Part shown: positions 9,697-18,712 of the stretch, in pieces
Position numbering within the stretch: the stretch's first letter is position 1
Layout of the letters: the number at the start of each line of letters is the position of its first letter
NCBI RefSeq assembly: GCF_030503435.1
Contig: NZ_JAUKPO010000027.1
Coordinates: 38,338-102,337 of the forward strand
Reading direction: 5' to 3'
Source of the DNA: Rhodocytophaga aerolata
GTDB lineage: Bacteria; Bacteroidota; Bacteroidia; Cytophagales; 172606-1
DNA length: 64,000 nt
The notes under the pieces: model-generated
What the model was told of the DNA's origin: nothing
Databases searched by the model: none
Seen by the model: the letters and a program-made list of their open reading frames with translations, nothing else
Program-made: the position numbers and the translations under genes

Positions 9697-10244
9697 TTAC
9701 CTCTCCAACCTTTTTTGGATATCTTTTATCCAGCTTTCAGGCTTTGCTTTGTCCAATATAACATCAGGGGTAAAACCTGTTCTATCTATAGGATTGCTAT
9801 CTGTCTAGCTTGATTTTACAATAGGAATACTCACCCTAAAATTAGCATAGGGTAGCAGGTTAGAAGAAGCCCGTTCATAATCCATCATACCAAACGTATT
9901 CACTCCGTAACTGGTAGTTTTAGCACTTTCTTTTGATAGATAAAAGAAGTATTCTGTGGAGCTTCCACATAGATTGTCTACCACTAAGGCTATTTTTTTT
10001 GATTACCTGTTACAGAGTTTAATGGAAAAGCCACGCTAGGAATAGAGTAGAATTGTTTTTTGGTCGTTGGCAACTCTTCATATGCTTTCTTATAAAGGTT
10101 TAGTGTCGTCTCTGGAAAATATTTTTCATATTCAGCCGGAATTGGATGAATGGACTTTCCCATCTTACAAGCAAAAAAGCAGCCTATATAAGAACTACAT
10201 AGACTGCCTTTGACCTCATAAATATTTTCGATAAAAATGCACAT
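9697..10244 (-). pseudogene. S41-family peptidase remnant
   Basis: My reading of the minus strand gives an S41 (C-terminal processing peptidase-like) C-terminus. After FPLNSVTGNQKK the frame must shift across a run of eight A (about 9994-10001), then continues IALVVDNLCGSSTEYFFYL, then SYGVNTFGMMDY, SVI-type beta strands with FRVSIPIVKSS, an in-frame TAG, and finally DRTGFTPDVILDKA to a stop at 9697. The order 'VD..CGSS.E', 'G..T.G', 'GF.PDV' is typical of the S41 catalytic core. The N-terminal PDZ and cap regions are not recognisable upstream. It carries at least one frameshift and one nonsense codon, so it is a pseudogene unless both are sequence errors. Confidence 0.65.
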
Positions 10245-10313
10245 GCGTATCTAATAAATATGTAGATTTTCACCAGTTATGAAGCGATTCATCATGCAAA
10301 AAGTGTATATCTA

Positions 10314-10343
10314 TAAAGGCCTTCATTGATAATGAGGGCTTTT
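10314..10343. terminator. orphan hairpin
   Basis: AAAGGCCTTCATT and AATGAGGGCTTTT pair over 13 positions (two G-U pairs) around a 4-base loop, followed by TTATTATTT. It resembles an intrinsic terminator for plus-strand transcription, but no plus-strand gene precedes it, so it may be left over from a lost gene. Confidence 0.4.
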
Positions 10344-10863
10344 ATTATTTATATAGACGCTGTTTTTGGCTGCGTCACCCTGTAGCAAAACTGCAGGCCA
10401 GATATGGATAAGCGCTTAAGATATATGTTTATACATACAAATGAAATCTTTTTTTGAAATCTCTAGAAAGAATACCAAAAAATATAGCTATTGTATTATT
10501 TTATAATGAACTGATAAGTAGAGCCTTGTATTTGAGAATTAGTTGAGCAAGGGTGATTCTCTGTCCTCATGTCCATGTTATATTCATTTCATTAAGAGGA
10601 TAGAAGTGCTAGAAAGCGCAATTGTCATAACACCGCCTTAATATGAGGCTACAATCTCTATGATTCTTATATGGTAATGATACTGTACGAATCTCCACTA
10701 TATAAAAATGCTAATGCTACAGCTTTCCGGGATATTCCTGAACTTTATCTCTCAATTAAAATTGTATTAGCAACTATCATAATCAATGGTTCATTGCTTT
10801 TTGTACAGTTTTACCGACAAATGTAAAGAAGAATTGAGTTGTAAGTTAGTAAAGCTAAAGCGT

Positions 10864-10893
10864 AGTTAAATTAACCTCCCCTTTCGCTTTACT
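10864..10893 (-). repeat. dispersed 30-bp repeat (G-rich strand on minus)
   Basis: AGTTAAATTAACCTCCCC followed by TTTCGCTTTACT matches the reverse complement of the repeat consensus. It lies 370 bases upstream of the sigma-factor start. Confidence 0.6.
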
Positions 10894-11263
10894 TATAATA
10901 TAATATGTCTAATTTATTAGGAGGAGGTTATTAGTTGATAGCAGTATTTTATATTAATTCAATAATATAGCTTCCTTATGACAACCTTCTAATAGCAATA
11001 ATAATACCCCATCTGCTCTAATTTTATAAGCCATGTAGGGATGTATGGGTGCATAAGGAGTGAATAATATAAAATCATTTCAACAAAATTTAGCTATGAT
11101 AAGGTACTACAGACAGAAACATTCATTATAAAGCATTCTAAGAGCCATTTGTGTATCCTATTAAAGCTGAATAGGGCTACTTATAAGTTTATTTATAGTT
11201 TATCTAAAATAAATTTTATATTTAAGCAATGTTCTTGCCCGGATACCTCCAGCTTGTAGTTAC

Positions 11264-11884
11264 ATGCAAAAAAAATTAGTGATATGTACTCCAGAAGCAA
11301 TACGCTGGCAACGTTTTATAGACGGTGATGAACAGGCTTTTGCTGAACTTTTTAATCTGCACTTTAGAAAATTATGTAACTACGGATATAAGATCATTCC
11401 AGACAAAGACCTGATTAAAGATTGTGTACAAGAGGTATTTATTCATTTGTGGCATAACCGAACCAAGCTTGTCTATACGGAAGCCATACACTTTTATCTG
11501 TTAAAATCGTTGCGCGGAAAGCTCATACGAATTCTCAAGAAACAAAAGAAAATTAGCTGGGAAACCCTTAACCCAGATCTTCCGTGTTTTGAATTTAATT
11601 TTACACTGCAAGACAACCTAACACTCAGCCATACCCAGGCTGAACAGCAGGAATGGTTGCTGAAAAGCTTGAATGCTCTGCCTGCCAAACAGAAAGAAAT
11701 TATTTACCTGCGGTTTTTCAATAATTTAAGTTATCTGGAAATTGCAGATGTTATGGCTATCAACTATCAGGTAGTTCGCAATTATGCGTGTAAAGCCATT
11801 AAAACCCTTCGAAAAAAAGTAGATATTGTATTGGCTATACTTCTCTTGCTTGAACAGCATTCTTTTTATGTACCAAGTAATTAG
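11264..11884 (+). CDS. ECF-type RNA polymerase sigma factor
   Basis: A 206-residue ECF sigma factor. Region 2 is at about residues 25-90 (DEQAFAELFNLHFRKLCNYG, then DLIKDCVQEVFIHLW). Region 4 is at about 125-180 (LNALPAKQKEIIYLRFFNNL followed by the YLEIADVM helix-turn-helix). It has no extra C-terminal domain, as usual for the Bacteroidota group that controls SusC/SusD loci. It is followed after 140 bases by a FecR anti-sigma gene and then susC and susD. By analogy the anti-sigma factor holds it inactive until the outer-membrane receptor signals substrate binding. Confidence 0.9.
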   Translation: MQKKLVICTPEAIRWQRFIDGDEQAFAELFNLHFRKLCNYGYKIIPDKDLIKDCVQEVFIHLWHNRTKLVYTEAIHFYLLKSLRGKLIRILKKQKKISWETLNPDLPCFEFNFTLQDNLTLSHTQAEQQEWLLKSLNALPAKQKEIIYLRFFNNLSYLEIADVMAINYQVVRNYACKAIKTLRKKVDIVLAILLLLEQHSFYVPSN

Positions 11885-12024
11885 AATTCCTGAGACAAGC
11901 TTTAGGTTATTCTTCTCCCAAAATTTTTCTTCCAAAAGTGATTACAAAATGCCCATACTGGTATTATGTGAGCAAATAACTCAGCTCTTATCATTGTTGC
12001 TTATATCTGATCAACACGACTTGT

Positions 12025-13062
12025 ATGGATTACACAAACTATACCGAAGAGGATTTCATTCTGGATCATTCTTTTTACAATTGGGTATTTGACAAAAATG
12101 AATTGGATACGCAATTTTGGGAAGAATGGATAGCTTTTCATCCGCAAAAGCAGGAAGTCATCCAAAGAGCAAAGCAGTTTTTGCAGAATCTCCAGCTTAA
12201 AGAAACCACCTTTTCTGATCAGGATACTGCAGAAGTATGGTTACAAATAGAATCTATTGTAAAACAGCCTTCGCTAGAAATTGATAGAGTACATTCATAT
12301 TTCCCTACAAACCAGGTATCTTTTTTCCTTGGGCACTGGCATAAACTAGCCGCTGTATTTGTAGGTATTTTATTGGTTAGTATATATGTATGGCTGCAGG
12401 CGCCCCCTATTCAAATTCACCATACGTCCTTTGGTGAGACTAAAACCATTCTGCTTCCCGATAGCTCAAAAGTTACCCTGAATGCCAATTCGACCCTTCG
12501 CTACCAAAGTAGGTGGAACAGTGCGCAGGCAAGGGAGGTATGGCTGGAAGGCGAAGCTTTTTTACAGGTCGTAAAGAAACCCCGAGCCAGAGATGCCAAA
12601 TTTATTGTGCATACCGATAAGCTCAATGTGGAGGTATTAGGGACTGCTTTTAATGTAAACAGCCGGAGGGGAAAAACCAAGGTAGTTTTAAACTCAGGCA
12701 AAGTAAAATTGCTTGCCGGAGAATCTAAGAAAAGACGTGGGGTAGTAATGGTTCCTGGAGAGATGGTGGAATTTTCAGAAAACGCTCTTTCTTTTAGTAG
12801 AAAGAAAGTAAATCCGGATATATACTCTTCCTGGCGCAATCATAAACTCTATTTCACCGATAACACCTTGCAGGAAATTACCCAGATGCTGGAAGACACC
12901 TATGGGCTAAAAATCACCATACAAGATCCGCTTTTACGCAACCGGAAACTTACCGGGGAAATCTCTTCAACCGACGAACAGACGGTGCTGGAAGTATTAG
13001 CAGAATCCCTGAATATCCGCTTAACTCGGAAAGACCGTCAGGTAATCATACAGAGTAAATAA
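12025..13062 (+). CDS. FecR-type anti-sigma factor
   Basis: A 345-residue inner-membrane anti-sigma factor. The cytoplasmic N-terminus (1-105) would bind the sigma factor. One hydrophobic segment near 108-125 (LAAVFVGILLVSIYVWL) crosses the membrane. The periplasmic FecR domain follows, with the characteristic KTILLPDSSKVTLNANSTLR and VWLEGEAFLQV strands and LNVEVLGTAFNV. The last 70 residues (LYFTDNTLQEITQMLEDTYG onward) form the DUF4974/STN-like tail that contacts the receptor's signalling domain. It lies between the sigma and susC genes, 33 bases before susC. Confidence 0.9.
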   Translation: MDYTNYTEEDFILDHSFYNWVFDKNELDTQFWEEWIAFHPQKQEVIQRAKQFLQNLQLKETTFSDQDTAEVWLQIESIVKQPSLEIDRVHSYFPTNQVSFFLGHWHKLAAVFVGILLVSIYVWLQAPPIQIHHTSFGETKTILLPDSSKVTLNANSTLRYQSRWNSAQAREVWLEGEAFLQVVKKPRARDAKFIVHTDKLNVEVLGTAFNVNSRRGKTKVVLNSGKVKLLAGESKKRRGVVMVPGEMVEFSENALSFSRKKVNPDIYSSWRNHKLYFTDNTLQEITQMLEDTYGLKITIQDPLLRNRKLTGEISSTDEQTVLEVLAESLNIRLTRKDRQVIIQSK

Positions 13063-13095
13063 ATCTAAATTTTCACCTTTTAATCCAACACCCGC

Positions 13096-16000
13096 ATGAA
13101 AATGAAAAAAACACCCCGCTATTGGGTATTGTTCGTCCTGCTGCTGCATGGCGTTAGTGGGCAGATACATGCCCAGACTATAGCTTATGCAGCTAACAAA
13201 GGGCAGGAAGGAAATAAGCAAACTTTGTACTTGTCCGACTTGCTGGAGGAATTAACGGAAGCCTATCAGGTAAGCTTTGTGTTCGAAACCAAACTCGTGA
13301 AGAGTAAAACGATCGAATTAGAGAGAAACGATAAAACTACCGTGGATGATGTACTCGACCGAGTGCTTCCTCAGCTAAACTTAAAATATAAGAAGATTAA
13401 AGGAAATACGTATGTTATCTCTCCTAAAGAAGAAAGTGCCGGCACAACACTGGAGAAAATTGAAAGAGAAGTAAACCTAACGGAAAGCACTATCGGCAAC
13501 CAGGATAATCTAGTACAAAATAATTATCTGTCTACATTTCAGACGCCTGTGCTTCGAACCCTTTCTACACCAGTATTTGCTGTGCGCGGCAAAGTTAGAG
13601 CAGACAATGGGGAAGAACTGCCTGGAGTAAACGTGGTGGTAAAAGGTACCAGTATTGGTACCACTACAAATGTAACAGGCGATTATACGTTAAATACCCC
13701 CGATGGTAATGGAACCCTCGTATTCTCCTATATTGGCTATACCACTTCTGAGGTACCTATTAATAATCAGTCGGTAATAGATGTTACCCTGCAGCCTGAT
13801 GTAAAGTCGTTAAGTGAGGTAGTGGTGGTAGGCTATGGTACCCAGCAGAAAAGAGACATTACTGGCGCGGTAGCTTCCGTATCTGCCAAAAATATTAAAG
13901 ATTTGCCGGTAGCTTCTATCCAGGAAGGGCTGGCTGCACAGGTAGCCGGGGTACAAGTGCAGCAAACTACTGGCGCACCTGGACGGGGCCTTACGGTCAG
14001 GGTAAGAGGAACAGGCTCTATCAGTGCTGCCAACTCTCCTTTATATGTGGTGGATGGCTATCCTTTAGGTACACAAAACATCAGCCTGATCAATCCAAAC
14101 GACATTGAATCCATTGAAGTACTGAAAGATGCTTCCGCAGCTGCTATCTATGGTTCCAGAGGGGCAAATGGCGTAGTATTAATTACTACCAAAAAAGGAA
14201 AGCCTGGCCGCACAAGTATCCAGTTTGATTATTTCACAGGTCTTCAGCAACCAGAAAGAGTAATTAATATGCTTAATGCCGCCGAGTTTGCCGAACACTC
14301 AAAAGAAGCGTTCAATGCTGCCTGGATAGACCGGGGCGGCAGTGCTTCTGACCCTAACAGTGCCCGGCCTGATGGGCAACGGCTCCGGTATCCGGATCAG
14401 TTTGAAAACCCTGCTTCGCTTGGCAAAGGAACCGACTGGCAGCGGGAGGTTTTCAGAACCGCTCCCATGCATAATTACCAGGTGACCGCTTCTGGGGGCG
14501 GTGAGAAAAGTCGCTTTTTGCTGTCTGCCGGATACTTCAACCAGAAAGGTATTGTGATCGGATCAGACTTTAAACGATTTACGGCTAGAGCTAATGTAGA
14601 AGCTAACTTATCGGATAAATTAATTGTAGGTTTGAATATGGCTCCTTCCTATGCTCTGGAAAACCGGGTAAACACTGATGGGCACTGGGCAAGCGATGGC
14701 GTAATCAATGGGGCCTTAGCCATTATTCCTTCTATTCCAGTTTACAACCCTGATGGATCGTATGCTTCGCAGGTAAACTTCGGCTTTGGTACCCCTGGTA
14801 TCCCAAGTCCGGTAGCCATTGCCAGAGAGATAGACAATCCTATTACTACCTTCCGAAATTTAGGAAATGTATATGCAGAGCTTGAAATTATTAAAAATCT
14901 CCGGTTACGTACCACACTTGGAGCCGACATTAACCTGGACAGAAATAACTACTACCGGCCATCCAATGTACCTGCCAATCAGCAACCGGCACCTACTATT
15001 GCCACTGGCCGCTCGGAAACATCGCAGGAAATAAACTGGCTTAATGAAAATACACTTACCTATAGTACCACCTTCAACGAACGGCATGCCCTGGATGCAT
15101 TGGTTGGGTTTACAGCACAGAAAAATCTGTATGAAAGAAACAACCTCTCAGCCACCAATTTTCCTAATGATTTAGTCCGGACACTGAATGCAGGCACCAT
15201 CACTGGTGGTCAGTCATTCCAGGATGAATGGTCTTTAGTTTCGTACCTGGGCAGGATTAACTACCGTTTTGCAGATAAATATCTATTAACCGCTACTATC
15301 CGCCGGGATGGTTCTTCCAGATTTGGGGCTAATAATAAATATGGTGTATTTCCTTCGGCTTCTATCGGCTGGCGAATTTCACAAGAAGGGTTTATGCAGA
15401 ACGTCAACTTCATTTCTGATCTGAAACTGAGGATAAGTTATGGGTTAACAGGTAACAATACCATCCCAAATTATGGAGCCATTGGCTTGTTGGGAGCAGA
15501 TAATTATTCTCTTGGAGCAGGTACTAGTACTTTGGTAAACGGCTTGGCCCAGACTACCATCTCTAACCCAGACCTCACTTGGGAACGCAGTAACCAGCTG
15601 GACATTGGCCTGGAATGGGGCCTGTTTGAAGACCGCCTGTTCTTTACAGCCGATTATTACGATAAGAATACCTATGACCTGCTGCTGAATGTGCCGGTGC
15701 CTACCTCTACTGGTTTCTCTACGGCATTACAGAACATTGGGAAAGTAAACAATAAAGGATTTGAATTTGCTATCAATTCCCGTAACCTGACAGGTGCCTT
15801 CACCTGGACAACTAACTTCAATATCTCTTTCAACCGGAACAAAGTACTGGCTCTAGGCCCACAAGGCGACCCTATCCGTAGCGGGTCAGGTATTGGCGAT
15901 ACCCACATTACAGAAGTAGGGCAACCTTTAGGTAATTTCTTCGGCTATATACAAGAAGGCATATTCCTCGACCAGGCCGACCTGGATGCCAGTGCAAAGT

Positions 16001-16602
16001 TTTCGGATGCAAGGCCAGGAGATGTAAAATATACAGATATTGACGGAGATGGGTTGATTACACCCAACGACCGCACCAGGATTGGTAATAACCAGCCAGA
16101 CTTTATTTATGGCTTAACCAATACACTCATCTTTAAAAACTTCGATCTGAACGTAATTTTACAAGGCGTACAAGGAGCGGATATTTTAAATCTCTCGCTG
16201 CGGTTCCTGGAAAATCTGGAAGGTAACCAGAATCAAAGGTCTACGGTACTGGACCGCTGGCGTTCCCCTGAACAGCCAGGCAATGGCCGGGTTCCCCGCT
16301 CCAATAGCCGTACTACAGGTAACAACAATCAGGTTTCTACCCGTTGGATTGAAGAGGGATCTTTCTTACGGATACGCAATATCACCTTGGGCTACAATGT
16401 ACCCAAAGAGGTAGCTAGTAAAATTTTCCTGCAGAGTGCCCGTGTGTATGCGGGTATACAGAATGCTTATACCTTTACCAGCTATGGCGGTTATAATCCG
16501 GAAGTAAACCTGGGCGGCGATCAGGCACTGACACCCGGTACCGACTACGGTGGGTATCCTTTACCGCGTACGTTTACGCTGGGGCTTAATCTCGGATTTT
16601 AA
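13096..16602 (+). CDS. SusC/RagA-type TonB-dependent outer-membrane receptor with STN signalling domain
   Basis: A 1168-residue outer-membrane transporter. A signal peptide (about 1-27, ending SGQIHAQ) is followed by an STN signalling domain (about 35-112, starting LYLSDLLEELTEAYQVSFVF). Next come a carboxypeptidase-regulatory-like domain (about 165-235, FAVRGKVRADNGEELPGVNV), a plug domain opening with SEVVVVGYGTQ, and the beta-barrel ending in an aromatic-rich strand with terminal F. The STN domain fits the sigma/FecR pair upstream: substrate binding is likely signalled across the envelope to induce the locus. It is followed 36 bases later by its susD partner. The substrate cannot be named, as no hydrolase is in this operon. 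Confidence 0.93.
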   Translation: MKMKKTPRYWVLFVLLLHGVSGQIHAQTIAYAANKGQEGNKQTLYLSDLLEELTEAYQVSFVFETKLVKSKTIELERNDKTTVDDVLDRVLPQLNLKYKKIKGNTYVISPKEESAGTTLEKIEREVNLTESTIGNQDNLVQNNYLSTFQTPVLRTLSTPVFAVRGKVRADNGEELPGVNVVVKGTSIGTTTNVTGDYTLNTPDGNGTLVFSYIGYTTSEVPINNQSVIDVTLQPDVKSLSEVVVVGYGTQQKRDITGAVASVSAKNIKDLPVASIQEGLAAQVAGVQVQQTTGAPGRGLTVRVRGTGSISAANSPLYVVDGYPLGTQNISLINPNDIESIEVLKDASAAAIYGSRGANGVVLITTKKGKPGRTSIQFDYFTGLQQPERVINMLNAAEFAEHSKEAFNAAWIDRGGSASDPNSARPDGQRLRYPDQFENPASLGKGTDWQREVFRTAPMHNYQVTASGGGEKSRFLLSAGYFNQKGIVIGSDFKRFTARANVEANLSDKLIVGLNMAPSYALENRVNTDGHWASDGVINGALAIIPSIPVYNPDGSYASQVNFGFGTPGIPSPVAIAREIDNPITTFRNLGNVYAELEIIKNLRLRTTLGADINLDRNNYYRPSNVPANQQPAPTIATGRSETSQEINWLNENTLTYSTTFNERHALDALVGFTAQKNLYERNNLSATNFPNDLVRTLNAGTITGGQSFQDEWSLVSYLGRINYRFADKYLLTATIRRDGSSRFGANNKYGVFPSASIGWRISQEGFMQNVNFISDLKLRISYGLTGNNTIPNYGAIGLLGADNYSLGAGTSTLVNGLAQTTISNPDLTWERSNQLDIGLEWGLFEDRLFFTADYYDKNTYDLLLNVPVPTSTGFSTALQNIGKVNNKGFEFAINSRNLTGAFTWTTNFNISFNRNKVLALGPQGDPIRSGSGIGDTHITEVGQPLGNFFGYIQEGIFLDQADLDASAKFSDARPGDVKYTDIDGDGLITPNDRTRIGNNQPDFIYGLTNTLIFKNFDLNVILQGVQGADILNLSLRFLENLEGNQNQRSTVLDRWRSPEQPGNGRVPRSNSRTTGNNNQVSTRWIEEGSFLRIRNITLGYNVPKEVASKIFLQSARVYAGIQNAYTFTSYGGYNPEVNLGGDQALTPGTDYGGYPLPRTFTLGLNLGF

Positions 16603-16637
16603 TCAGGCACAACATTCATCATCTACAAACAAATTTT

Positions 16638-18101
16638 ATGAAAAAGACCTTAATATTCCTTAGTATACTTGGAAGCACCTTGGTTTCTTGCAAAGATGAT
16701 TTCCTGGATTTGTCGCCGGTTTCACAGACCAATGTGAACAATTTTTATAAAACTGCTTCCGACATGAATGCAGCAGTAAATGCAACCTATTCAGCCCTAC
16801 AACTTGCCGGACAATACACCGACTGGTATGTATTTTCAGAAATTCCTTCTGACAACACCACCAATCCGCTGTCTGGTTCGGTAACAGATATGGATGAGTT
16901 TGATAAGTTCTACATCCGTTCTACCAATCCTTTCCTGGATGCACGCTGGAACGATACCTACCGGGGTATTGCCCGTGCGAATACTGTACTCGACCGCATT
17001 GTTGCTGTTTCAATGGATGAAAATCTGAAAAGCCGCTATATTGGAGAAGCTAAATTTCTGAGGGCCTTAATGTATTTTAACCTAGTCAGAATTTTTGGTG
17101 ATGTACCCTTAGTCTTGAACGAAGTAACTTCTGTAAGTGAAGGCTATAGGCACAGCCGGACACCTGCCGCACAAGTATATGAGCAAATTATTAAAGATTT
17201 AACGGAAGCCTCAGCGGCCCTGCCTGCTAGTTATACTGGCAATGACATAGGCAGAGCTACGCAAGGAGCAGCAAAAGCCCTGCTAGGGAAAGTGTATTTA
17301 ACTAGAAAAGCCAGTGGAGATTATCAGGCAGCAGCCAAAGTTCTCAAGGAGGTGATAGACTTGAATCTATATGAATTGCTGCCCAGTTATGCAGATTTGT
17401 TCAAGCCATCCAATGCAAACAATAAAGAATCTATATTTGAAGTGCAGTACAAAAAAGGGGGCTTTGGCGAAGGCAGCAATTACCCTAATAACTTTGCGCC
17501 AGAATTTTCTGCACCTTTTGTAGTTTCTGTTGGCGGAACTGGCGGGAATAATATTATCACCCAGGATATGGAAGATGCCTATCAGTTGAATAATCCCAAC
17601 ATCGCCCTACGGGATTCAGTCCGGTTTAAGGCATCTATGGCACATGGGTACCTGAATGGAAACGGCCAGTTTATTGAACGGAAACACATAAAGAAATTTT
17701 CCGATACTCCCTTTCAGAACAACGATTCGGATGATAATTGGTATGTCCTACGCCTAGCTGATGTATTTTTGATGTATTCCGAAGCCCTTAATGAACTGAA
17801 CAACGGTCCTACTACAGACGCATATACATATTTGAATCTGGTGAGAGAACGGGCCAATGTAGCTCCGGTGGCAAATTTATCGTATGAAGCCTTTAAACTG
17901 GCATTAGAAAATGAACGCAGGGTGGAGCTAGCTTTTGAAGGCCACCGCTGGTTTGATCTGGTACGTACCGGTAGAGCAATCCCAGTAATGGCTTCTAAAG
18001 GCATAGTTGTAGAGGAGTACCAGCTTTTGTTTCCAATACCGCAAAGACAAATAGATGTAAACCCTGGACAAATCACGCAAAATCCCGGGCATACGAGATA
18101 G
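16638..18101 (+). CDS. SusD/RagB-type surface lipoprotein
   Basis: A 487-residue nutrient-binding lipoprotein. The lipoprotein signal ends at LVSC (Cys18), followed by KDDFLDLSP, the standard SusD opening. TPR-like helices include FLRALMYFNLVRIFGDVPLV, and the C-terminus has the RagB/SusD signature ENERRVELAFEGHRWFDLVR and LLFPIPQRQIDVNPGQITQN. It would form the lid on the SusC barrel encoded just upstream. A perfect 21-bp hairpin 29 bases downstream ends the four-gene locus. Confidence 0.93.
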   Translation: MKKTLIFLSILGSTLVSCKDDFLDLSPVSQTNVNNFYKTASDMNAAVNATYSALQLAGQYTDWYVFSEIPSDNTTNPLSGSVTDMDEFDKFYIRSTNPFLDARWNDTYRGIARANTVLDRIVAVSMDENLKSRYIGEAKFLRALMYFNLVRIFGDVPLVLNEVTSVSEGYRHSRTPAAQVYEQIIKDLTEASAALPASYTGNDIGRATQGAAKALLGKVYLTRKASGDYQAAAKVLKEVIDLNLYELLPSYADLFKPSNANNKESIFEVQYKKGGFGEGSNYPNNFAPEFSAPFVVSVGGTGGNNIITQDMEDAYQLNNPNIALRDSVRFKASMAHGYLNGNGQFIERKHIKKFSDTPFQNNDSDDNWYVLRLADVFLMYSEALNELNNGPTTDAYTYLNLVRERANVAPVANLSYEAFKLALENERRVELAFEGHRWFDLVRTGRAIPVMASKGIVVEEYQLLFPIPQRQIDVNPGQITQNPGHTR

Positions 18102-18129
18102 TACAATAATGCAGAACATGCATATACAT

Positions 18130-18191
18130 AAAACAAACAGTAAAGTATAGGGCATATAACCATATACGCTCTATACTTTACTGTTTGTTTT
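18130..18191 (+). terminator. perfect 21-bp hairpin after susD
   Basis: The arm at 18130-18150 (AAAACAAACAGTAAAGTA plus TAG) is exactly complementary to 18171-18191, with a 20-base loop and a T-rich 3' side (TGTTTGTTTTT). It is a strong intrinsic terminator for the first SusC/SusD locus. Confidence 0.85.
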
Positions 18192-18261
18192 TACATGCTT
18201 GTTTTAGTAAGCGCCTATGTTGGCATGTATTATACAACTATAGCAATCAAATCATAATTAC

Positions 18262-18322
18262 TTAGTTAGCCTCTTTACTTTTCCAGCTTTTGCTATAAAT
18301 ACTTGCAAGAGGAAGTTGTATC
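18262..18322. repeat. hairpin repeat shared with 29336-29406
   Basis: This is the second copy of the longer hairpin repeat; CCTCTT and AAGAGG arms are about 35 bases apart. It abuts the AraC-type fragment on its right. Confidence 0.6.
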
Positions 18323-18420
18323 TGGCAAAACAAGTGCATTTATCACCTAGTTATCTGAGCGACTTGCTTAAAAAAGAAGCCGGCAAAAATACTCAGGATC
18401 ACATCCACTATTATTTATGA
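18316..18420 (+). pseudogene. AraC-type regulator C-terminal fragment
   Basis: About 34 codons read LYLAKQVHLSPSYLSDLLKK then EAGKNTQDHIHYYL and stop. This matches the first helix-turn-helix of an AraC-family DNA-binding domain (SPSYLSDLLKKE.GK). There is no upstream reading frame and the second HTH is missing, so it is a gene remnant. The dispersed hairpin repeat abuts its left side. Confidence 0.55.
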
Positions 18421-18591
18421 ACTTGTACATTTAACTGAAGCAATAGCCTAGGAGGGAAGAGGGCTATCTTTCAACAGGTATTGCCCGTGCAAAATGCTTC
18501 TTTAGCCTCCTTAAGCCATTGATTTTTCCTAGCGAAAAGAGGTAAAAAGGGTGTTTTAGAAATTATTTTTTCAGACCTATTTCAGACCCAT

Positions 18592-18675
18592 GGCCTATAA
18601 CTACTTGACTGATAGCATAGAGGCGCTATACTTGTAATCAGTAGGTCGTTGGTTCGATTCCGACTGGGGGCTCAA
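18592..18675 (+). pseudogene. degenerate tRNA-Thr(UGU) with intact 3' half
   Basis: From 18629 the sequence has the tRNA-Thr anticodon loop CTTGTAA, a paired T arm (GTTGG-TTCGATT-CCGAC) and acceptor strand TGGGGGC (18665-18671). The expected 5' acceptor GCCCCCA is absent. The D-arm region (GACTGATAGCATAGAGGCGC) and the 5' half of the anticodon stem no longer pair properly, and there is no CCA. It is either a decayed tRNA gene or the 3' half left by an integration event, as tRNA 3' ends are common attachment sites. Confidence 0.5.
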
Positions 18676-18677
18676 TA

Positions 18678-18712
18678 AAAACCGCTAAATTTGCGAAATT
18701 TGGCGGTTTTTT
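18678..18712 (+). terminator. intrinsic terminator after the tRNA-like sequence
   Basis: AAAACCGCTAAATTT and AAATTTGGCGGTTTT pair over 15 positions (one wobble) around a 3-base loop, followed by TT. It is typical of tRNA transcription units and supports the view that a functional tRNA-Thr once stood here. Confidence 0.75.

Larger units (their letters stand above)
10245..11263. other. 1-kb AT-rich intergenic region
   Basis: I see no convincing gene. It holds a terminator-like hairpin at 10314-10343 and one copy of the dispersed repeat at 10864-10893. The last few hundred bases should contain the promoter of the sigma-factor locus that starts at 11264. Confidence 0.5.

Noticed and set aside
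9994..10001. Programmed frameshift at the A8 run
   Set aside because: The downstream S41 frame also contains a TAG stop, so decay explains it better.
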